Assembly: GCA_030998225.1 (NCBI GenBank)
Contig: JAPYXD010000419.1
Coordinates: forward strand, 124,001 to 188,000
Length of the DNA stretch: 64,000 nucleotides
Reading direction: 5' to 3'
Source: Diplolepis rosae
Taxonomy: Eukaryota; Arthropoda; Insecta; Hymenoptera; Diplolepididae
Shown: piece after piece, positions 56,340 through 64,000 of the stretch
How the letters are laid out: each line of letters opens with the position of its first letter
How positions within the stretch are numbered: the stretch's first letter is position 1
Translations under genes and position numbers: made by a program
The notes under the pieces: generated by a model
The model's input: only the letters and a program-made list of their open reading frames with translations
Databases searched by the model: none
What the model was told of the DNA's origin: nothing

Positions 56340-56673
56340 TTTATTCATTGTACGTGGTACAGTAGTGATGCTCCTCGAAGAAATGTTTAAAAGACAACGA
56401 TTTTTTGCCTTAGGAACATTTAATACGTCTACCGGATTTTCAAATTCTCCTGGTATTTCTGCAACGTAACCACTTTTAAATATAGTCTAAAAGTATAACC
56501 GAATCTGAAAAATTTCCTACGTGATTTTTCCATATGCGAAATCCGTAGAAGTCAAGCGGTTGAACTTCTTCAGTACTGCCTTTTGGTATAATCATAGAAA
56601 TAATATCCTTTCCAGCAGGTGTCGCTTGCCGTACAACATCTGGACAATGTGCAGTCCAAGAGTCTATAGTCAC
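56340..56673 (-). pseudogene. pogo/Tigger-like DDE transposase fragment
   Basis: MTIDSWTAHCPDVV carries one catalytic Asp, and KGSTEEVQPLDFYGFRIWK carries the next in the QPLD context typical of DDE_1 (pogo-like) enzymes, 36 residues apart. After a frameshift SGYVAEIPGEFENPVDVLN follows, as in the C-terminal part of that family. N-terminal half absent. Confidence 0.7.
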
Positions 56674-57299
56674 TGCGCTGCAGTTCTCCTACCCCTGACT
56701 GGGTGTTGCTCCAGGTGAAGCCAGGTGTGGACCGACGGATCACCTGGAGATGCCTCGTTGAACTCCGACGGATGGGTGCCCCCATGGCCGGCTTTCAGCA
56801 TGGGTAAGGGCTCAGAATCAGGTGCCCCTGACTAGGCGTGGCGCAAGCGAAGTTAGGTCCAGTAGACATCTCCGATGCTCCGACATTTCCGACCTGAACC
56901 GAACATCACCGACAGACTGTACGAAACCGATTATGACCAAATGTTACCAACTGTTGCCGAACGTTACCGACTGTTACTGAACGGCACTCTACGCTACCAG
57001 GAATTACTTGATGTCACCTAAGAAGGACGAAATGTTACTAAATATCACCGAACAGAACCGATTCTTGCTGAACATTACCAAATGTTACGAAATGTTACCG
57101 AATGTTACCAAACTGTTGCCGAACGGTACCAAGTTTTACTAGACATCATTAAATGTCACCCAACCCCTTGGATACCGCCATGACCGCATTAGTTGAAAAT
57201 ATAACTTATGTATTTCTAAAAATACTACTATAAACTTATATGTATAATATAAGGTTCTTTAATTTACAGAAACTTAATAAAATTCCCTTGAGAGTGCTC

Positions 57300-58260
57300 A
57301 CCTCCTATAAAATAATTTCTGGGGAAAATACAAAAACACTTAAGTTTATTTTATTATCGTGTGTATCATATATTTTTTTCAGATTTTCCAGCTTCAATTT
57401 ACAGCAATTTAGTAATATTTTTATATAATTCTTACTTCTTTTGGGGTAGTTTGCCCCCATTAAAATGTTCCACTGAATTGAGAACTTTACATGCCCAACT
57501 ATTAATCTGTCCTTAATTAATTTGCGTACAGCATATACATTATCAAGATCTTTACTTCTTTTACCCACTAGTATAAGATAATGCTTTATATTATCATCTC
57601 ATGATGAAGAATATGGTTATATACTACTTTCTGTATTATCAAAAGTCGATAATTCCTAATTTGTTGAATTTTCTCTTTTATCATCAGGTGATTTAAATGA
57701 TAAATCATTATCATCATCAATATTTTTTGTGTCTACATTTTTTACATGTTCCTCTCTGACAGGATCAACTTTTTTTTATAGTTTGGAACCCACTAACAAT
57801 TATTACTAAGATGTTACAATTGATTTAAAGCTTTCATTTAACATCTATTCGACTGTTTCCTTATTCAATTTGATTAATTTATGTTTGCGTCAAATCGCGT
57901 GACTAGCCTTGGCAATTTTATGTAATATATCCGCTTGTTTATGCAAATTCTCGTTTCATAAAGACATCTTGACTCATCAGTGTCTAAAATGCTGCTAACT
58001 CTCTGGAATATTTGTATTCCTTTTTTTTACTAATTTCTTGAATTTGTAAAACAATCAATGCCTTTTAGATATCTACCTTGTTGGATTTCATTATCTGTGT
58101 CAATGAGAATAAACTCTTATTTGTCATTGATCCAGCAAGTGAGATGCAGGTTCTTTTTTAAAACCTGTACTCTAGGCAAGTTACAATTTTTAATTAATTA
58201 CAAAATTACGACAAAAAACATCAAATACTACCGAAAGAGAAACCCGAGACTTTTAATCAA
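57300..58260 (-). pseudogene. Polinton-associated structural gene (scaffold-like), decayed
   Basis: Minus-strand text contains KRSKDLDNVYAVRKLIKDR and VGHVKFSIQ..NILMGANYP, which I read as the VYG-VRKL...IG...YPKT block of a conserved Polinton virion-associated protein. It is preceded by acidic text (KNVDTKNIDDDNDLSFKSPD) and an upstream basic part with several stops. Assignment leans on position beside the protease and capsid genes; a chromodomain-like reading of the same block is possible. Confidence 0.42.
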
Positions 58261-58649
58261 CTGATAGAGAAAGAAAGACCACTCGCGACACACTCAACAG
58301 GAGCCAAAGTGGTCTCAGCATGTCATGAACGCTTTGAGGTGTTAATGTCGATTTATAATGCTCGGTATTTTCGTACCACTTACGCTACCTGTATATAGGG
58401 TGGGCCATTTTAATCGCCCCACCTAATTTTCTTGGAATCTATACCAGTACAGAAAAATGTTTGGGACAAAAGTTGGCTTTTTGAAGGTCACGAACTTCGA
58501 ATATTCACATTTCGAATCAATAGAATTTAAGTCATTTTCGTCTATTTGTCCATCATATCACCTTGAAACGACCTTGATCTTGACTCTTCGTTCATTTTCC
58601 TCCAAGCTAAGAAGTCTGACGCGGATCTTCGAAACAAAATAAAATCACC

Positions 58650-59035
58650 ACATCGAGCGTTAACTGTCTTTGATCTATTAAAATATGCAAAATTTATGAA
58701 AATATCCTATTTTCGGGGTGTATTGATGCGAAATGCATTATCAATAATAAGACCTCGTAAATTTAAATTAGCTATTGTTGATTTAGATGAGAAAGACGGT
58801 CTAGGTACGCATTCAGTAGGAAATAAAAAAGTTGACAATAATGTTGAATATTTTGCTAGTTTTGGTAACTTTTAACCATCTTTACGTATCGTTAAATATT
58901 TTTGTGGCAATTGAATAAAATATCACCATGATAGGTACCGAAATGATAATACATGTGCACGTGGACATTTATGTGTCAAAATATTATAAAATCGGTTGAA
59001 ATTGAAAAGTTTGTACTCACTATATAAATAAATAT
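58650..59035 (+). pseudogene. Polinton cysteine protease (adenain-like), decayed
   Basis: SYFRGVLMRNAL, then DEKDGLGTHSVGN and NNVEYFASFG match the layout of Polinton maturation proteases, in which GTHWVAY holds the catalytic His and YFDSFG the Asp. Here Trp is Ser and the Asp is Ala. A stop follows (SFGNF*). The Cys region further on reads CARGHLC. The protease would process capsid proteins; this copy is inactive. Confidence 0.78.
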
Positions 59036-59074
59036 ATTTTTCATTTTCACTTTAGTTGAAAGTCAGCCATCATC

Positions 59075-59408
59075 ATGGATGATTCGTTTACCATAACCTT
59101 ATCAGGAAATTGATCAGTATTAGAAACGCAATATTTTCCTCCAATTGAACTGTCACCAAATAAAAATTAAATCTCGGTCTCGTTGAATCTCTAACATTCA
59201 ATTCAATTCCCTACGTTGATATTGGTCAAAATAAATTTTATGTAGATAAAGTAGAAATTATTGTACCAACAGGTAGCTATGAAATAGAAGATATCCACCG
59301 ATATTTGCAGAATGTTTTGACGAAAGGAGAAAAGAAAATGCACATTGAACCTATTAATAGTTTACACAAAGAAATTTTTTGTAATCGTGAAATAAAATCC
59401 AAAAAAGT
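59075..59408 (+). pseudogene. Polinton penton-like minor capsid, N-terminal part
   Basis: ATG 59075 opens MDDSFTITLSGN, a stop, then VLETQYFPPIELSPNKN. After a frameshift it continues KFYVDKVEIIVPTGSYEIED and IHRYLQNVLTKGEKKM. This order (FPPIELSPNK, PTGSYEIEDI) is that of the single-jelly-roll capsid gene beside the protease in insect Polintons. Text stops at about 59405, where a mariner begins; the C-terminal part is at 63340. Confidence 0.75.
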
Positions 59409-59409
59409 T

Positions 59410-60220
59410 TCATGTGTACAACCTTGTATCTGTTATTTTTCCCCAAAATTTCCTAGGCTTTATTCTTGAAAAGTAATTATCTATTTATGATTCAAAGTAC
59501 TGTCCGTCGCTAGCCACTACTTTTTTCCATCTTTCTGGCAATTGTCGGATACAACCTCGAAAAAACGATGGTTTCACTCGGTTTCAACAGCTCATAATAC
59601 ACCACACTGAGCTGGTCCCATCAAATTCAGAGCATACCCTTGGCACCCTAAATATTCGGCCATGTCGACGTGGAGGCATGTCCGGTCATTCCCCATGATT
59701 TTCTGCGCTTAGGATTATCGTAGTGGACTTATTTTTTGTCGCCGATCATAATGCGATGTGAAAATCCCTTCCCAATCTGTTTTTAAAGAAGCTGTTCACA
59801 AGCAAAGCAACGCCGTTCAACATCTCTCGGCTTCAACTCGTACGGAATCCAATTCCCTTGCTTCTGAATCATTCCCATCGCTTTGAGATGTATCAAAATG
59901 TCGTGTTGAGTCACTTCCAATGATTCTGCCAATTCTTTATGCGTTTGGCACGAGTCTTCAGCAAGTAATGCTTCCAATTCGGAATCTTCGAAAATTTTCT
60001 CTTTTCCACCGCCATGTTGGTCCTTGACAACAAAATCATCGCTCTTGAAGCGTTTAAACACTAAGAGCAGCCTCACCGTAAGTACTTGAGAGCATTCGAT
60101 GAGCCTCAGCAGAAGTTTTCTCTGAATGAAAGCAGAAAATCAAAACTTCCCTCAATTTGCAAGAATTTGACTCGAAAACTGACATCGTCGGTCGAGAATA
60201 AATTCATGATACAAACACAA
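59410..60220 (-). pseudogene. mariner (mauritiana-like) inserted in Polinton capsid gene
   Basis: Minus strand: REVLIFCF and SAEAHRMLSSTYGEAALS (helix-turn-helix 1), the open frame 60076-59783 with FEDSELEALLAEDSCQTHKE and MIQKQGNWIPYELKPRDVER, then GDKK, VHYDNPKRRKSWGMTGHAST, and finally LPERWKKVVASDGQYFES. About 100 residues with the second Asp are deleted. It is Mos1-like in sequence, unlike the other mariners here. Confidence 0.85.
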
Positions 60221-60289
60221 ATCCACTAATGTGGTGCTATCGTTATGTTGACAAATGTCCAAGCTTACTGTGTGACATTTTTGATCTGC

Positions 60290-60687
60290 ATATTTCGAAC
60301 AGTGCTTACCGCTGCAGACATCTATCGAAAAACGGCGGAGGCAAAGTTGTACACCTAATAGATTCTGTAGGTCATTTTTTAGAATTTAAACCGCAGATAC
60401 TCAAAGTTATTAAAGTTCATTAATCTGATTCACCAGAGCCGTCAAAAATATTAAATATTAATTTTGTTTTAAAACTCTCATATGTGGATGAATTGTCGTA
60501 TTTTACTAAATTTTTTGAAAGAAAGTTCACGAAGGTGGAGCCGTTTTCAGCGTATTTTCTTTCTATAACTGAAAAAAAGAATATATTCACGATTATATCT
60601 TTACTCGTCGGATCCGATTTGGGTGATAAAAAACAACATGTTCTTGAACCTTGTGAACTCTGTTTCAATTGTTGGTGGCCAACTTGA
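60290..60687 (+). pseudogene. Unrecognised gene fragment, one in-frame stop
   Basis: A single frame runs from about 60290 to 60687 with one TAA at 60421. Text: CRHLSKNGGGKVVHLIDSVG, FKPQILKVIKVH, then SYVDELSYFTKFFERKFTKV and NIFTIISLLVGSDLGDKKQH, LEPCELCFNCWW. Composition looks coding, and the CxxC pairs near the end hint at metal binding, but no family is recognised. Confidence 0.4.
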
Positions 60688-60699
60688 GATGCAGGTTTT

Positions 60700-63160
60700 A
60701 CCCGTAACCTGGCAACTCGTACTTTTTGGCTAGCCCAACTAATTTTATTTCAACTCGGAATGACCTAAAATAAAAGATCCACATCATACTCGTTGAGCGC
60801 CAGTCACTCTCTCGAGTGACGAAATTTTCATAATTTATGACAATAATAATAATAATACTACTTATTCAGAAAAAAAAATAATAACCCTATCACCAGGCGG
60901 GGTCACAACAAAGGCACAACAGCTTACCGGGTAAATAAGTGAAACACCAGAATTTAATTGGAAAAATAAGAGGCTGAACAATATTTATTAAAATTATTAA
61001 CAACTCTATACAAATCAAAATGAATATTAATTAAAGCCCAAAACATCTGTATTAAAATCAGTAAGTATAAATAAAAATGACAGAAATCTCGGAATATTTC
61101 CGAGCCACGCGACAATATGGTGGAATCAATTTATTAGCGCATCACCACCCGAGAGAACTAGAGTTCCAAATTAGACTAAATTCAACAATTATTTTTCCAC
61201 ACCGCGAGAGAGAGAATAGAGTTAATCGCGTAATTTATAAAACCAATATGAAAGCACTCGCAAATATAAGAGAGAGAGACGAAGTGGTGTCCGGTTGCAT
61301 GACAGACGCCAAGGCGTTCAGTTTAAAGTGTCCATAGGTTCGGAATTCCGACCCACTTGCCAAAAGAATTTAATTAGAACCAAACTTACGCTACTTGTAT
61401 GACATCTTCCAAAATCGGGTCGTACTTGAGGACAAATTCTCCTTCCATGTCGAGTACTTCGATTGTTAAAAAAATTTTTCCCAATCAGTAACGGGGCTTG
61501 GCACTAGCCACTAGCAGTCGCAGGACGAGAGTGAAGAAGGAAGACGCGACGCTGATAAAATTCCCGACCTGCCCCACAAATTGAACGCGTGACCCAATCG
61601 CGGACCTGGAAGCAGGTCACATGTCATGCATCTAGAAGACAACTAGACAACCCGTGCCTAGTACAGTAGTTGCCCTCGTCAAATAATTTCTATAAGCACG
61701 CGGTTCTCTCTATTACGTCGAACAACGCGTGTTGTTCGACGCACTATTGTAATTACTATTTTAATTAGTGTCCATTCACATCATACGACATAAATTTAGT
61801 ATCACAAATGTCAAATATACTAAATATCAAGTCCCGGGGTCTATGTATCTATGTGTCGAAAACGGACATGGCGGCCAGTGTTTACGTCGACTCGAAAGCC
61901 GGTTGTGCCTCATCTCCAACGCTGCTGTCCTCCGGTACTGCCGTCCTCGTATCGTTTATGTAACAGACGGGACAGGAAGCGTAAGTGCGTGCAGTGCGTG
62001 ATAGTGATTTCCCCAGGGACATAACCCCACCTGTAAAACCAGTGAGTCTAACGAAATTAAATCTTTTTAATGTGACGGGTAAATTTTACCCCACGTCACA
62101 AACTTTTACTAAGTTTTTCGCGAAAGAAAAATTTCTACCTGTAAGAGATGGTTTTTCAGCAACGAGGCTTCAAGGCGGAACTCTTGTCAACAAGGGTACC
62201 ATAAAATTCTAAACACTTCTGCGATGCCTCTTTTGAGTACAAGGCAGGCGTAATTCTTTATGTGGTTTCGAGAGTGTGGGACTAGTGTCAATCGCGATAT
62301 CCCTTTTGGCTTCAAAGCAATACCACTATTTAGGAAAAGAAGTTTTACAGCAGTTCCTATGTCACGAATAACTCCCTTTCAAGGAATCTGATTTGGAGGA
62401 ATTAGGAGAGAGAAGAAGTTTTTCACCACTTTACAAAGTAACTTTACAAATTTATCTTCATTTCTGAAAAACTGCTCCTATCACTTTTTCTTATACTTGT
62501 TGCTCTCTAACACGGAGGATTAGACCGCATATGTCAAATAGATTCTCAGAATCTATTGCCCAGATGATACTAAATTTAATCTAGGCAAGAAACGAGCCCT
62601 GTTCTTAATTTTCAGCGTGGACGAAAATCTTTGCAACCTACCTAATGTAGGTCTCAAGACCGAAGTGATTTTTCGAGATTTTCTACCGCGTTCATCACCT
62701 CGACTTCTTTCCGATGTATAGTAAATCATTCTTACCTTTTCGTGATTTTCCTAGAGAGGGGTCCACGCAAGTGCTTTAATTTGGAATAATTGCGAGCAAG
62801 AGATCAGTAGAAAAAGTCAAGAATAGCCTATAAAAAAAAAATCTTTTTTTTCAAAAATAATTGTTAATTTGATATTTTGTTAGGCTTGAGTGTGCGTGCT
62901 CCACTACACGTCACAAAAAGGTTTTCTTCATACTTTTGTCTTCTCTAGTTTTCGGGAAAAGTGCTTTTTTGTATCAGTAGGCACTTTGCCCTTGGAATAA
63001 AGGAGAAAACAAGACTAATTATAGTCATAGAAACTCACATTTAATGAGACAAGAAAGCCTTAGCATGCAATGAGAAGTCAATATGTAAATTTTTATTTTT
63101 AAATGTTAATAAATAATAATAAATATATTTAATTAATAATTTTCGATGTTACCGGTATTA
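60700..63160. other. Mixed repeats and GC-variable DNA, no gene recognised
   Basis: Lies between the two halves of the Polinton capsid gene. Contains (AAT)n at 60840-60857, GAGAGAGA tracts (61204, 61268), a GC-richer strip 61490-62040 with CpG-rich text, and AT-rich remainder. Frames such as 61077-61337 show no motif. It probably holds one or more further insertions without clear ends. Confidence 0.45.
61717..61740. repeat. 24-bp palindrome GTCGAACAAC-GCGT-GTTGTTCGAC
   Basis: Perfect 10-bp arms around GCGT, in a GC-rich strip; could be a protein-binding site or hairpin. Confidence 0.8.
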
Positions 63161-63163
63161 TAG

Positions 63164-63279
63164 TATTTGAGGAAAGTAGATGGCCTTTCCGGTTTTGTAT
63201 AAAAAAATATAAAAATTGTATATTCCACTGAGTTAAATAATTATACAAAACCGGAAAGGCCATCTACTTTCCTCAAATA
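63164..63279. repeat. Perfect 39-bp inverted repeat
   Basis: Arms 63164-63202 and 63241-63279 are identical mirror images (TATTTGAGGAAAGTAGATGG...) around a 38-bp AT loop. Absence of any mismatch suggests a very recent hairpin MITE. Confidence 0.92.
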
Positions 63280-63339
63280 AATATATTTATTTTTAAATTT
63301 TGAAAGATTTGTTTCTTGTCTTCTAATGTTTCTTGTTTT

Positions 63340-63624
63340 AGGATTATAGTTCCGTCAATAATCAAAGTAAACTCTCTAAGGACTGAGTACAATATTACTA
63401 CAGGTTCGTACATCAGTTATCGAAAGGTGCACACGATTCATACATTTTTCTCAGTCGTACCACCAGGATATAAAGTAGTTAAGGTATCATCACGCATCAT
63501 TTATTTGCCAGTTGCCGTCAAGACTATAGATCAAATTCAGTTCGAAATAGTTGATTAAGACAAAAATGTAGTAAATTTCCAAGGTGCAACTATAACTTTC
63601 AGACTACATATAAAATCGCTATAA
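63340..63624 (+). pseudogene. Polinton penton-like minor capsid, C-terminal part
   Basis: IKVNSLRTEYNITTGSYISY, KVHTIHTFFSVVPPGYKVV and IIYLPVAVKTIDQIQ continue the gene begun at 59075. There is one stop (TAA 63556-63558) before DKNVVNFQGATITFRLHIKS. The natural end is TAA 63622-63624, two bases before the next ORF. About 70 residues between the halves were lost or are unrecognisable. Confidence 0.75.
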
Positions 63625-63626
63625 TT

Positions 63627-63782
63627 ATGCGAATTGTGTTTAATAGTAAAATCGGTCTTAGCTATAATAGTGAGGTAGGATGTCTCAAAGGAGTCACTCG
63701 CAAGCCTGCATTTAAGGTACTAAGACCACACAGTATTCAACTTCTGAAGAACTTGGGCCTCAAGGTTATAGCTTACAAGTAA
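63627..63782 (+). CDS. Small Polinton ORF between capsid genes
   Basis: ATG 63627 to TAA 63780: 51 residues, MRIVFNSKIGLSYNSEVG...SIQLLKNLGLKVIAYK. It starts two bases after the penton-like gene and precedes the next capsid gene, where insect Polintons carry a short ORF ending in a LxSLG-KV type phrase. Intact. Role unknown; a small virion protein is a guess. Confidence 0.6.
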   Translation: MRIVFNSKIGLSYNSEVGCLKGVTRKPAFKVLRPHSIQLLKNLGLKVIAYK

Positions 63783-63858
63783 GAAATAAATAAAAGAATT
63801 AATTTTATTTGCATCTGTATTATGGTAATTTTTATTTATCAACCTCTCAAAATCTGCA

Positions 63859-64000
63859 ATGAAAGTGGAAATAATAAATATTTCAAGACTGATTGTTTAT
63901 GATGAATCTATAGCATATTTTGAAATGCATGCGCATCTTCCATATGCCTCATCTATTTTATTTTGACACAATATTGATCACATTAATAGCTCTCGTTGCT
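63859..64000 (+). pseudogene. Start of probable Polinton major capsid gene (leaves window)
   Basis: ATG 63859: MKVEIINISRLIVYDESIAY, then FEMHAHLPYASS, a stop at 63964-63966 and a shift. The DESI-x-E-x-H-x-PYASS phrase matches the N-terminus of the large (double-jelly-roll) capsid protein next to the penton-like gene. Only about 47 codons are visible. Confidence 0.5.

Noticed and set aside
57305..57568. Chromodomain of a Polinton integrase
   Set aside because: YAVRKL...FSIQW loosely fits a chromodomain, but the aromatic cage is incomplete and the following ANYPK text fits the Polinton structural protein better; kept only as an alternative.
61077..61337. 86-codon ORF upstream of the GC-rich strip
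   Set aside because: No motif, contains a translated GAGAGA run, and no neighbouring exon signals.

Overview
The window is arthropod nuclear DNA, most likely insect: AT-rich, intron-bearing and almost entirely made of transposable elements (TEs). The TE families (BEL/Pao, Ty3/Gypsy, Penelope-like, mariner, Tc1, hAT, THAP-type, pogo-like, Polinton/Maverick) and one host exon with a canonical GT donor rule out a prokaryote. The order of insect cannot be fixed from the sequence alone. The only part of a conserved host gene I recognise is the first coding exon of the TRAPP subunit TRAPPC2/sedlin (45302-45391, + strand); the rest of that gene is not in view.

Layout. 1-1160: 3' end of a Ty3/Gypsy pol plus an LTR-like promoter. 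1264-1928: TTAA-flanked MITE. 3050-11080: a nest in which a mariner relic carries a BEL/Pao element (minus strand, 3' LTR 3411-4044, 5' LTR 9475-9888). A 331-bp hAT MITE sits in its Gag zinc-knuckle coding sequence, and a nearly intact Tc1-like DD38E transposon cuts its 5' LTR. 11078-18000: inverted pair with a hammerhead-like core, two tandem arrays (about 65 bp, and 16 units of 117-128 bp), and a TATA/Inr promoter-like block. 18900-23300: several MITEs around an inverted dimer of a Penelope-like element with GIY-YIG endonuclease and paired hammerhead-like cores.

23660-41690: a family of long palindromic elements (three copies or part copies) repeatedly used as a landing site. Insertions include a TGGTGC MITE that itself contains a 1.48-kb element, a THAP-domain element, and a 3.7-kb hAT fold-back with perfect 8-bp target duplications and a nested hAT MITE. 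41699-45237: another terminal-inverted-repeat element ending 64 bp before the TRAPPC2 start codon. 45990-50600: fold-backs, including a 3.8-kb hAT-like element with a GTCAGGGAA subterminal motif.

50950-54830: a non-LTR reverse-transcriptase relic, then a mariner split by two insertions: an LTR element retaining an open integrase with complete DD35E, and a Tc1 whose catalytic Glu has become Lys. 55200-64000: short repeats, a pogo-like DDE relic, and a decayed Polinton (scaffold-like gene in two inverted copies, adenain-type protease, penton-like capsid gene split by a mariner, a 51-aa ORF, and the start of a probable major capsid gene that leaves the window).

Almost every TE gene is broken. 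The exceptions are the Gypsy integrase ORF, the THAP exon and the 51-aa Polinton ORF. The insertion order can be read from target-site duplications, which makes the window a stratigraphic record of TE activity around, and probably within the first intron of, TRAPPC2.
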